From positions 4,526,001 to 4,590,000 of the forward strand of contig JAPFFF010000008.1 of NCBI GenBank assembly GCA_039105265.1: a DNA stretch of 64,000 bases, in the 5' to 3' direction. The first letter of the stretch is position 1. Each line of letters starts with the position of its first letter. The notes below the pieces were generated by a model that was not told the origin of the DNA, did not search any database, and saw only the letters and a list, made by a program, of their open reading frames with translations. Below are positions 1 through 8,953 of the stretch, in pieces. Both the position numbers and the translations under genes were made by a program. Source of the stretch: Tritrichomonas musculus. Its lineage: Eukaryota; Parabasalia; Tritrichomonadida; Tritrichomonadidae.

Positions 1-1
1 A

Positions 2-112
2 CAAGCACAAGCGCAAGCGCAGACTCCAGCTGCCCCAGCAGACAGTCCAGATCCAGATGCTCCAATTCCACCTCCAGTTCAACCTCCACCTCCTCCAAGC
101 AAAGAAGTCTAA
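2..112 (+). CDS. C-terminal end of a proline/alanine-rich protein (partial)
   Basis: The window opens inside a reading frame that runs from base 2 to a TAA at 110-112 (36 codons). The tail begins with alternating Gln-Ala (QAQAQAQTP) and continues with a proline-rich stretch, ending PPPPPSKEV. The relatively high G+C of this segment compared with the A-rich DNA that follows supports coding. The stop is followed by a run of A (TAAAAAAA), the overlapping stop/polyadenylation style described for Trichomonas. No domain can be assigned from a low-complexity tail; proline-rich tails often bind SH3, WW or profilin partners, but that is only a possibility here. Confidence 0.6.
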   Translation, partial: QAQAQAQTPAAPADSPDPDAPIPPPVQPPPPPSKEV

Positions 113-385
113 AAAAAAATTGATTGAAAAATAATGATAATAGATTTATGCAAGAAAAATGATTTATTTTAATGATTTTCAAGACTTCGAGTATATATTA
201 AAATGCTTTTAATAATAATTATTATTTAATCTTAAACAATGCCTAATTTTTTTTTTTATCTATTGTTATTTCTCGCGTTATCTTAATTTTCAACTAAAAA
301 TATGAAATCTTATCCGCATTAATACAAATTTAATGGTAAAAAAAAAAAAAAAAAATGAATGGCTGAGTTCATTATTAAATTTTAT

Positions 386-1192
386 TTAATCATCAAATTC
401 ATTTTCCGCAAGTTTATCTTTAGTTTTATTTTCCATATTTATAAGGTCCTGCTCGCTTAAATTGAACCATTGATCAATCCACTTTACCATTGCGCGATGT
501 GTATCCAGATATACATCTGGAAATACATTTCCTGTAACTATCTTTTCAACAAGTGTTTGAATGCCAGGCCACTTGAACCTAAATTTAACTGTTTTGATGA
601 TGAGGCATAATGGCCCTGATTCATACTCTTGAACCCATTGAGGGATATGATGAAAATGGAGTTTTTTCGATTTACATTTAAGCACTGGGATTCCAGCTGG
701 TGGATATGAAAATCCATGAAGATCAAACTCCTTATGTTTTGGTGCTTTACCATTTAAAAGATCTGGATATATAACTTCACGTTTTTTGAGTTCTGCCTCA
801 GAAAATCCCATAATATTTTCTGGGATATCAGCTTCACTATGATAATCAATATGCTTAGTTTCAGTGTTAAGTATAAGTTTATCTCCTATATCAGGAATCT
901 CAAAAGTTGCTACATAATGTGGGAAAGCATTTCTATTATGTTCATGAATGTGAGAATACTTTTCAGGAACAGCCCATCGAACAGCATCTGGGACTTGATT
1001 TTTAAAATGTAGGATTCTATGCACATAACGACCAGTAACACCATTTTCATTAAACTGGCCAGCTTCAACAATTTCAAATCCATCTCCATTCTTTGATTCT
1101 TCAGTAGTTCGTCTGTTAACCGAATACTTGGCAGCTGCTCTGCACCATTCAACTTTTAATGGGACAAAAATACGAAATTCGACGATTTTCAT
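386..1192 (-). CDS. Class I phosphatidylinositol transfer protein (PITP, START-like fold)
   Basis: A 268-residue protein that matches PITP alpha/beta along its length, which is also the usual length (about 270). Visible landmarks are the N-terminal strand MKIVEFRIFVPLKVEWCRAA, the KYSVNRRTTEESKNGDGFEI block, an NGVTGRYVHR segment at the position of the Thr/Lys inositol-binding region of the animal proteins (here T-G-R rather than T-E-K), and a C-terminal TVKFRFKWPGIQTLVEK...MVKWIDQWFNLSEQDL block. The family moves phosphatidylinositol and a second lipid between membranes in the cytosol and supplies PI for phosphoinositide signalling. The start is the ATG at 1190-1192 because the family's first beta strand begins there. 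The stop is TAAATAAA, a possible overlapping poly(A) signal. Confidence 0.9.
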   Translation of the reverse strand: MKIVEFRIFVPLKVEWCRAAAKYSVNRRTTEESKNGDGFEIVEAGQFNENGVTGRYVHRILHFKNQVPDAVRWAVPEKYSHIHEHNRNAFPHYVATFEIPDIGDKLILNTETKHIDYHSEADIPENIMGFSEAELKKREVIYPDLLNGKAPKHKEFDLHGFSYPPAGIPVLKCKSKKLHFHHIPQWVQEYESGPLCLIIKTVKFRFKWPGIQTLVEKIVTGNVFPDVYLDTHRAMVKWIDQWFNLSEQDLINMENKTKDKLAENEFDD

Positions 1193-3876
1193 ATATAAAT
1201 AAATTGAGAATCGATAATTGAAATATATACGATCAGAATTTGATTATCAAAATTTTCAATATTCAATTTATTTCTCATAATGAATTCAATTTTAGAGAAT
1301 TCAGAAATTCTTTCTTTTGTGGAACAATTAAACAAAATATTTTTTTATTTGATATTATAATATTTCTATATTAAAAAACGTAATCTGACATTTATCTTCT
1401 TTCAAAAATTTGTAAAATAAAATTCAATATTTTCGGTTGTAAATTGTTAATTTTTGAATTGAAATTTTTCATATAGCATTGAATAATATGAATATTAGAT
1501 GTTCATTAATTATGTATCAAAGTTTGAATTTCCATAAAGTAATTCAAATTTCACAAATTTTTGAATTGACTGAATAAATGCAAAATTTGAGAAAACTTAT
1601 ACAATATTTTCTTCATGAATTCATAATTGACTATTGTAAAAATTTTATATATTTGAATTCAGAAGGGTCGAAACTATCGAATTTATAACAAATATGATTA
1701 TAATTAATATATTTTATTTAATGACATATAATAAAATTAAATTATTAATTATGATATATTTAATGCGGTAGAAAACAAGATATTACTATAAAAAATAATG
1801 ACTTTTGAATTCAAATGCTGATCGTAATAGGCAAATTTTTAACTTTGAATAATTTTGTTAAAACTTTTCTATAAAAATCATTTTATTAATCATTTATATC
1901 ATAAAAGTATCATATATTTGCTTTTTGGTTGGTATAAATTGGAATTATTTACCTAATAATGTTGGACTTGGCTAATGTATATTAAACTGGAATCAAAAAC
2001 AGGATATCGATTTTGAGGCAATTATTTTTTTCAATCAAACAAAAATTAAGAACTCTCTGAAAAATGCTTATCAAAAAGTGAAAATAATGATATCGAGATT
2101 TTGATGATCTCAAAAAGTTTGAAAATTATATAATTTTTATTCAAAAAGTTTCGATTTAAGATGTAGCCAGTAATAATAAACACCAACTTCTTCTTTCTTC
2201 ATCACTTATTTTGGTGAGTATAACTTCTTTTAATGAGACATGCATCGATTTTTGCATTGTATTGAAGAAAAATGAAGTAGTTGTGGTAGAATGATTGAAA
2301 TTAATTATGTAATTGTATCAATTGAAAGCCTTTCGAATGCTTATTGTATAGTTTAATTGAGTTTTCTTTATTAAAAATAGTAGAAAAGCTTAATTTTTTT
2401 TCATTTAATTCCTATTATGTTAATTGATTGAAAATAAAGAGAGTAAAAACTACATAAAAAGACTAGAAATGCGTGGAATCATCATAATTAGTAGGCTTTC
2501 TATTGCTTTATCGACTAATTTTGGATTATTTTGGAGCATCACTCGAGAAATTAATGTTATTTCAAAATTGAATATTGAAGTTGGGTTATAGCAGAAAATT
2601 GAAATGATTGAACTTGTGGAGTATTTTCATTGATAAAGTTTAGTGGTTTGCTGGCTTGGCGCTAATCACTTATTTTTTTTGCTCAAAAATAATAATTCTG
2701 TTTTAAAATAAAAAATTCAATGCTTATTTGGCGATATCGACTTTTCGATTCCAGTTTAAATTAGATATGTAATTTTTTTGATGATTTGATGAAATGAAGC
2801 TCCAAAACATAAAATATCCTGTTGATTATTGATAATCATCATTAGGAATTTATATTTCTAAAAAAATAAACTTAAATAAGTAAATCATATTTCTGTTACG
2901 AAAAATGTAGCGCACCAAATTCAATGAAATTTAGCCATCAGAAAATACATATATGATAACGATGATTTTATCAATATTTCAAAAATTTGTTATGAAATTG
3001 GAGAGAAAAGACGGATTTGAAATTGAGAGGAAATCTTGTAAAGTTCTCAATTCTGATTTTAAAAAACATAAATTTCTCATTTAAAATAATAATAATAATA
3101 AATCTAATAGATTAAAATTTTTATTATATTTGTGCTTAATAAAAATTCAAACTATAAATTTAAAATATTCAAAATTCATCGTTTTTCAAAATCAAAATTT
3201 TGAAAAAATTATAAACGGTTTAGTGTCTACCGTTCTTTGAATTCTCAAGATTTTAAAAATATCTTAGAATCATTTTTATATAAATACAGTGTTTTCAAAG
3301 AGATTTTTCCCTATATATTTTATTGATATTTATTATATTGTATATTGTGATAATAAATATTTAATATTGTATTATTCATTTGAAGTTTATTGTTATATTG
3401 TTATATCTCATATAGCACTCATGACTTTAACCTGCTCTGTCTTTTAAATGCATGTGATAAATGTATGACATTTATTGCTTGACAAAATTTGTGTTATTCA
3501 TTCTTTTCTTTTCAATCATGTATTATATCAAATATTTTTCGTTTAAAAAATCTTTGCAAAAGAATATTTTATGTATATAGTAATAATTAGATAATTGTAC
3601 AGCATTTTCTAAAATAAGACAGAAAGATAAGAACAATTTATTTTTGTTTTTGTTTTTGAAGTGTTAACGATCATGAAATAACTCAAAAAATATTAATAAT
3701 TATTTACTTGATTTTCTATACAGGAAAATAATATTATTTCATAAAAATCAGTTATTATATGAAAGAAAAATATTAAATATTTAAATTTTTTTTAATCTAT
3801 TTACTTTATTTTTTTTTCAAAAGATAATGATGTATTATTTTTTGTAAAAAATGTATCTCTGTCAGAATTTAGTAAA
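1193..3876. other. Gene-free AT-rich DNA, 2.7 kb
   Basis: I see no convincing protein or RNA gene here on either strand. The DNA is strongly AT-rich, full of homopolymer runs and short GAATT/AATTC-type words. The only structure I can support is a pair of imperfect inverted arms at 1982-2010 and 2732-2759, listed separately. The far right end is the 5' flank of the PNGase-like gene at 3877; no TCAYW initiator stands close to that ATG (the nearest TCA is followed by GA). Confidence 0.6.
1982..2759. repeat. Imperfect inverted repeat pair, possible relic of a small transposon
   Basis: Left arm 1982-2010 starts TTAAACTGGAATC and ends GATATCGA. Right arm 2732-2759 reads, on the opposite strand, TTAAACTGGAATCGAAAAG followed by a GATATCG word. 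The outer 13 bases are identical and the inner parts align with a few differences. The arms enclose about 720 bp with no coding capacity, which is the form of a non-autonomous DNA transposon relic. No target-site duplication is obvious, so a chance or other origin is possible. Confidence 0.35.
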
Positions 3877-5010
3877 ATGGTAAAAATCATTATTTATTAT
3901 CATAATCATTTAATTCAGCTTGAAGCATCTCCAACTGCGTCAATTAGCTTGTTGTTTCCAGTGTTGAAAAATGCTTTCCAACTTAAAGGAACGAATTCAG
4001 ATTACTATTTATGGGCTTCAGAGTTTCATGGATTTGAAGATGAAGATGAAAAACAAAAGAAAAAGCTATGTGAATTAGGAAATTTGCATGAAGCCAGATT
4101 TTTTTTGATTGACAAAGCTGATAAAGAAAAGTTTGATCCTTTCCTTAAAAATATCCTTCCATCAATGATCTGCGAAGCTGCAAAACTTAAAGAAAGTGGC
4201 ATTTTTATTGTTTCAAGTATTAACATGATGTATAAATTTATTTTGAACTCTACAAAAGAAGGAGTTGCCGAGAAAGTACTTTCAATTATTCCATTTGATC
4301 GAATTGATCCATTCGAAGGTGATGCAAAAGTTGCTGAAATAACTAAATGGTTTAAAGAAGATTTCTTTACGTATGTTAAAGAATTACCATGTCATATTTG
4401 TGGTAGTCCCACAATTCGAGAGAATGACACATCAGTTCCAAGTTATCCAACCGAAGAGGAGGCTTCGAGTGGTGTTGAAAGATTCCAAATCTTCAAATGT
4501 AAATCTACTAAATGCGGTGCACTAAGTCGATTTCCATGTTATATTAATGTTTGTAAATTACTTGATGTGAAAAAAGGATTAGAAAATGAAACTATTTATG
4601 CTTTTGCTGCAATTTTAATAAATTTAGGTTATGAAATTCGCTTGGTTAAAAGTATTAATGGTGATTCCTTGTGGGTTGAGTACTGGTCAGATGAAAAAGG
4701 GCGATATATAAACATTGATCCATGTGAAAATATCATTGATCAGCAATTTTTAAATGAAAAGAAAATGGAAAAGCCAGAAAGTTGGGTTATAGCAGTAGGT
4801 GAAAATCAATGTGTTGATGTTACACTAAAATATGCTCAAAATATAGATAAATGTATTCATTTTCGAAAGCATTTGTGCCCAGAAGAATGGTACACTAATT
4901 ATATCAAATTTAAGAACGAAGAACTTTTATACTCAATTGAAAACGAAGAAGAACGTAAAGCCATTTTAGAACATCAACAAAAAGATATTGAATCTCTGAA
5001 AAAAATTTAA
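3877..5010 (+). CDS. PNGase-like protein A, active site lost (pseudoenzyme)
   Basis: A 377-residue homologue of cytosolic peptide:N-glycanase (transglutaminase-like fold), closely related to the gene at 5352-6509. It keeps a zinc site with C172-x2-C175 and C208-x4-C213; the second pair is wider than the CxxC of its neighbours. The core block DPFEGDAKVAEITKWFKEDF is retained and the C-terminal block WVEYWSDEKGRY-NIDPCENIIDQ follows the family. The catalytic residues are not kept: the nucleophile Cys of RKGRCGEF is replaced (KKGLENET, Glu236 at the Cys position), and the His before I/L-W is Ser264. Only Asp281 remains. The reading frame is fully open, so this is an intact protein without hydrolase chemistry rather than a decayed gene. 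It may bind glycoprotein or proteasome partners; that is inference. The first ~80 residues look like a ubiquitin-type beta-grasp domain. Confidence 0.85.
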   Translation: MVKIIIYYHNHLIQLEASPTASISLLFPVLKNAFQLKGTNSDYYLWASEFHGFEDEDEKQKKKLCELGNLHEARFFLIDKADKEKFDPFLKNILPSMICEAAKLKESGIFIVSSINMMYKFILNSTKEGVAEKVLSIIPFDRIDPFEGDAKVAEITKWFKEDFFTYVKELPCHICGSPTIRENDTSVPSYPTEEEASSGVERFQIFKCKSTKCGALSRFPCYINVCKLLDVKKGLENETIYAFAAILINLGYEIRLVKSINGDSLWVEYWSDEKGRYINIDPCENIIDQQFLNEKKMEKPESWVIAVGENQCVDVTLKYAQNIDKCIHFRKHLCPEEWYTNYIKFKNEELLYSIENEEERKAILEHQQKDIESLKKI

Positions 5011-5351
5011 GTAGGGACTTCACAAAAAAAAATCTAGTATATGTATAAATATTTATTAGCATTTAAATATAATATATTGCAAAATATCGGAAAAGAACTT
5101 TTTTTTAATATATACATATCATTAAATGAATAATTTTGTAAAGATTGATCTACCAAATTGGTGGTATTTGATCCCAAATTTCAATCTTCATGATAAATCA
5201 AATTATGTTTTTTATATATATATATATATTTTTCAATTGTTTTAAAAGCTATGAAAATTTATATTAAAACATTGATATTTTAGTAAGACAAAGGAAAAAC
5301 ACGATTAAACAATATGGTGTAGTTAACTTCAGGAAAATCAAATAGGTCTCT
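5011..5351. other. Convergent intergenic spacer between PNGase copies A and B
   Basis: About 340 bp between the 3' ends of two convergent genes. It holds a (TA)n run near 5214-5228 and A/T tracts, but no gene, RNA or clear terminator that I can support. Confidence 0.5.
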
Positions 5352-6509
5352 TTATTCATTACCACTGATTCTAGATCTTTCTTCTTCGGGTCTAGTTTCT
5401 GTTCTAACATTTTTCATTGATTCAGAGTCTTTCTGTTGATGCTCTAAAATCTCATTACGTCCATCTTCACTTTCAATTGAACTTAAAAATTCTTCATTTT
5501 TAAATTTGATATATTTGGCATACCATTCTTCTGGGCATAAGGATTTTCGACGGCGAATACAATCATCGATATTTTGCGTGTATTTTGGTGTGACATCCGC
5601 ACATTGGTTTTCACCTACTGCTATAACCCAAGTTTCTTTCTTTCCCCAGCCTTTTTCATATGTGAGGGGTTGATCAACGATGTTTTCACATGGGTCAACA
5701 TGAACATATCGTCCCTTTTCGTCTGACCAAAATTCAACCCAAATATGATCATTAAAATCATCAACTAATCGAATATCATATCCAAGCGTTTTAAGAATTG
5801 CTCCAAAAGTATTTGCGAATTCACCACAGCGTCCCTTTCTGGTTTCAAGTAATTTGCATACATCGTTATAACGTGGGAATCGAGTAATAGCTCCACAAGA
5901 TTGACAGTAATATAGTTCGCATCGACTAGCTAAATATTTTGCTTCTGTCTCGGATGGAAAAGGTGGAATAGATGGGTCGGTTTTACGAACTGTTGGGCCA
6001 CCGCAATTATGACATGGAAATTCTTTAACAAACGTAAAGAAATCTTCTTTAAACCATTTAGTTATTTCAGCAACTTTTGCATCACCTTCGAATGGATCAA
6101 TTCGATCAAATGGAATAATTGAAAGTACTTTTTCGGCGACATCATCCTTTGAGAAATTTATCACAAAATTATGCATTGATTGAATGCCAGAAATAATTGA
6201 ATGACCATCTTGAGTAGCATTTGCTGCCTCGTAGACAATTGATGGAAGGATATTGCTCATGAAAGGATCAAGCTTTTCTTTATCTGCTTTATCTACCAAA
6301 AATAATCTAGCTTCATGTAAATTTCCTATTTCTTGAAGTTTTGTAGTTCCAAATTCATAAAACTTTGATGCCCATATATAGTAATCAGCTTGATTTCCTT
6401 CAAGCTGAAACGATTGTTTTAATGTATCGAATATTTGGCTAGTTTGTGATGCAGGTGATGCTTCAAGCCTGAGTAAATGATTGTGATAATAAACAATAAT
6501 TTTAACCAT
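5352..6509 (-). CDS. Peptide:N-glycanase B (PNGase), triad intact
   Basis: A 385-residue protein expected to remove N-glycans from misfolded glycoproteins by cleaving the Asn-GlcNAc amide bond, in the cytosol at the ER-associated degradation step. The transglutaminase-like domain is recognisable by two zinc cysteine pairs (C166-x2-C169 and C202-x2-C205), then ETRKGRCGEFANTFGAILK with nucleophile C228, DFNDHIWVEFWSDEKGRYVH with His255, and VDPCENIVDQPLTYEKGWGK with Asp272. These match the Cys-His-Asp triad of mammalian NGLY1 and yeast Png1. Residues 1-75 look like a ubiquitin-like domain; a PUB domain is not visible. The ATG at 6507-6509 gives the same N terminus (MVKIIVYYHNHL) as copy A. It is convergent with A and divergent from C; the stop is followed by A (TAAA). 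Of the three neighbours only this one should be catalytically active. Confidence 0.92.
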   Translation of the reverse strand: MVKIIVYYHNHLLRLEASPASQTSQIFDTLKQSFQLEGNQADYYIWASKFYEFGTTKLQEIGNLHEARLFLVDKADKEKLDPFMSNILPSIVYEAANATQDGHSIISGIQSMHNFVINFSKDDVAEKVLSIIPFDRIDPFEGDAKVAEITKWFKEDFFTFVKEFPCHNCGGPTVRKTDPSIPPFPSETEAKYLASRCELYYCQSCGAITRFPRYNDVCKLLETRKGRCGEFANTFGAILKTLGYDIRLVDDFNDHIWVEFWSDEKGRYVHVDPCENIVDQPLTYEKGWGKKETWVIAVGENQCADVTPKYTQNIDDCIRRRKSLCPEEWYAKYIKFKNEEFLSSIESEDGRNEILEHQQKDSESMKNVRTETRPEEERSRISGNE

Positions 6510-6853
6510 GAAAATTTATACTTTGATATATATAGTCAAATTAGTTCAATATAACCGTCAATGTGAATGTCAAAAAGAAAATTCTTCTCTTGAAAACTTT
6601 TAAGTAAAAATAGGAATAGGCATTTCTCTATAGGTGAAAAAATTTGAAAATTCTCTTTATTCGTTAATAGATCATTATTGCAATTCAAATCAAGCCTCTG
6701 GAAATGGAATAAATTAAAATGAAAAAAGCAAAGAAACATTTTTTTAAAACATTTTGGTGTATTTGTGCTTTTTGGATAAAATAATGTCATAAAGAAAATT
6801 TTAGGTAAATTTATTCAATTTTTCAATTATTGAGATTTATAAATCTATATTTA
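6510..6853. promoter_or_regulatory. Divergent intergenic region between PNGase copies B and C
   Basis: About 340 bp shared 5' flank. An AACCGTC word (CGGTT in the direction of copy B) lies near 6549, about 40 bp upstream of the copy B start. No TCAYW initiator is obvious for either gene, and no gene is visible within. Confidence 0.35.
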
Positions 6854-7954
6854 ATGGATATTCATATATGCTATAACCATAATGAACAAGTTTTTAATGT
6901 TCAAGAAACCACGCCAATAAATAATATTTTTGATATGGCTCAAAGTGCAATGGAGATAGAAGGTAATATTATAGATTACTATTTTTATTTCGGGAATTCT
7001 ATTCAAATAATTGATTCTAGGCCTATATCATCAATAATAGGTAATAATAATAATACTTTATTTCTTATCTCAAAAAATGATTACGCTTTTCTTGATAATT
7101 ATTTAAAAAATATTAGTCCATCTCTTGTTGCCACTTCAGCTGAATTTTGTTGCGATACGCAAAGAATAATTAATGTAATTAGTTCATTGCATAGATTCAT
7201 TGCAAATTTTTCTCTAGAAGATGTAATGTTAAATGTTTATTCAATTATTCCTGTTGACAGATTTGACGAGCTTGATGGTGATGCAAAAGTTATAGAAATT
7301 ACAAAATGGTTCAAAGAAGAATTTTTTACCTATGTAAAGGATTTAAAATGTCACAACTGCGGATCTGAAACTCAACGTTTAAATAAAGCTGGAGGCGTTT
7401 CAAAAGAAGAAGCAAAGCATTTAGCTAATCAATGTGAGTTATATTATTGCAATAAATGCGGAGCAACAACGCGGTTTCCACGTTATAACGACATTAGCAA
7501 ATTGATTGAAACAAGAAAAGGTCGTTGTGGAGAATTTTCAAACATGCTTGCTGCTATTTTAAAAGCATCTGGCTATGATATTCGACTTGTTGCTGATATG
7601 AACGATTATCTTTGGATTGAGTATTGGTCAGATGAAAAAGGACGATATGTCCATATTGATCCCATCCAAAATATAATTGACCAGCCTCTTATGTATGAAG
7701 AGAAAATGGGTAAAAAGCATACATGGATAATAGCAGTTGGTGAAGGCCAATGCGCTGATGTTACACAAAAATATACAAAAAATATCGATGAATGTATTCG
7801 TCGTCGGTCAATACAAACCTCAGAAGAGTGGTACTTTAAATACATCAAATTCAAAAATGACGAATATGTCAATTGTATTGAAGATGTTGAAGAGCGTAAA
7901 GAAATCCAAGAACGTCAGCATAATGATTCAGAAATCGTAAAACTCACTCAATAA
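6854..7954 (+). CDS. PNGase-like protein C, catalytic His replaced by Tyr
   Basis: Third PNGase homologue of the cluster, 366 residues from the ATG at 6854. An in-frame ATG at 6830 exists, but MDIHICYNHNEQ from 6854 aligns with the N termini of copies A and B, so the later start is chosen. Using the 6854 start, the zinc cysteines are C166/C169 and C199/C202, the nucleophile Cys225 is kept (TRKGRCGEFSNML), the Asp269 is kept (HIDPIQN), but the catalytic His is Tyr252 (MNDYLWIEYW). CENI is changed to IQNI. The protein is otherwise well conserved and open, so it may be a weak or inactive enzyme or a glycan-binding paralogue. Sequence is more diverged from A and B than these are from each other. 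Confidence 0.85.
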   Translation: MDIHICYNHNEQVFNVQETTPINNIFDMAQSAMEIEGNIIDYYFYFGNSIQIIDSRPISSIIGNNNNTLFLISKNDYAFLDNYLKNISPSLVATSAEFCCDTQRIINVISSLHRFIANFSLEDVMLNVYSIIPVDRFDELDGDAKVIEITKWFKEEFFTYVKDLKCHNCGSETQRLNKAGGVSKEEAKHLANQCELYYCNKCGATTRFPRYNDISKLIETRKGRCGEFSNMLAAILKASGYDIRLVADMNDYLWIEYWSDEKGRYVHIDPIQNIIDQPLMYEEKMGKKHTWIIAVGEGQCADVTQKYTKNIDECIRRRSIQTSEEWYFKYIKFKNDEYVNCIEDVEERKEIQERQHNDSEIVKLTQ

Positions 7955-8143
7955 TATCAGACCGAATATAAATGTCTATAAATGAATAATATATTAAATT
8001 TGAAAATTATATTTACTTAAAAAATAAAATAATATATTAATGAAATGAAATTGTGTAAATATATCATACAACAAAAAAAACTGTATAACTATAATGCATA
8101 AAAAGAGGATAGCCCGTTCAAAAAAATAAAAACAAACAAATCA

Positions 8144-8911
8144 TTATAAACTGTTGGGATTGGGATTAAATATCAAAACATTACCCCAGAAATGAGGGAA
8201 AATAATATCGCAGGTTTTAAATACTTCTCCATGGTGCATATAAATATCAAATATGGGAAGAGCAGTAAATAAGAGTGGAATAAGAATGTCAGCTATGTCC
8301 ATATTTTCAACGACAATGTTGAATAATGTAATTAGTACGGCGGTAATTAATCTTTTTGAATAATGAATTTCATATGCCATTGGATCATATCTCGGCCTTA
8401 TGAAAAATCGGTCAAATAAGTCGACGAGAATTGGTGAACAAGAACAGCATGTTGAAATAATAAAAACTCTTAAAAATTGGCCTTCAAAAGCTGATGCTGC
8501 TGTTTCACATGTAATTACAAGGCATCTGCCAACAGTGAAAGAATCAAGAATTTGGACAATCCATAAAATAGGTCGTCTATTAAAAAGGATAAAAATAATG
8601 TCAAATGGGCAAATATTGAAAAGTGCCCATACAAAAAAGAATCCTTTAAAAGATGTCATCTCAACAAATTCGGGTAATTCTTTGGTAAGAAAAACTTGAA
8701 GTAAGTAACGAGGGCAAATCGATAAGCAATAATTTAGAATAATTGATCTGTACCACGATAGTCCAGAGTTATTTGTTGTTAAACGAATGTTGAGGCAAGT
8801 ATAAATAACATGAAAAATGTAGTATACAGGATAATACTCCGATCGAAAAATGAAGTTGCATATGTTATTTGTGGTAAGTGAATGTAAAATGCTAAAGAAT
8901 GAATTACTCAT
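8144..8911 (-). CDS. TRIC-like (TMEM38-like) intracellular cation channel
   Basis: A 255-residue, very hydrophobic multi-pass protein. The central part resembles trimeric intracellular cation channels: FFFVWALFNICPFDIIFILF matches the family's YLVFYCPFD segment, followed by a pore-side helix (DSFTVGRCLVITCETAASAF, where the animal proteins have KEVxRxxKI) and a second repeat with ISTCCSCSPILVDLFDRFF in place of GWARGAGGTIISNFEQ. About six or seven membrane segments can be counted. The length is slightly below the usual 275-300. TRIC channels supply counter-ion current for Ca2+ release from ER-type stores; an ER or acidocalcisome-like site here is inference. The true ATG is at 8909-8911; two codons upstream only a TTG is present. 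It is divergent from the gene at 8954. Confidence 0.62.
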   Translation of the reverse strand: MSNSFFSILHSLTTNNICNFIFRSEYYPVYYIFHVIYTCLNIRLTTNNSGLSWYRSIILNYCLSICPRYLLQVFLTKELPEFVEMTSFKGFFFVWALFNICPFDIIFILFNRRPILWIVQILDSFTVGRCLVITCETAASAFEGQFLRVFIISTCCSCSPILVDLFDRFFIRPRYDPMAYEIHYSKRLITAVLITLFNIVVENMDIADILIPLLFTALPIFDIYMHHGEVFKTCDIIFPHFWGNVLIFNPNPNSL

Positions 8912-8953
8912 TAACAATTTTTGAATATGACATGTTAAATGAATTAATTTTAA
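8912..8953. promoter_or_regulatory. 42-bp bidirectional promoter space
   Basis: Only 42 bases separate the ATG of the TRIC-like gene (minus) from the ATG of the next gene (plus). Both transcripts must start within or extremely close to this segment, or inside the opposite gene. The segment is A/T-rich and contains the word GACATG but no clear TCAYW. Very short 5' leaders are known for trichomonads, so this spacing is possible. Confidence 0.5.

Noticed and set aside
3205-3235. AACGG/CCGTT words in the empty 2.7-kb region
   Set aside because: They lie more than 600 bp from the nearest start codon, so a promoter role is not supported.
6830-6853. Upstream ATG for PNGase-like copy C
   Set aside because: The eight extra residues have no counterpart in copies A and B; the ATG at 6854 aligns with their starts.
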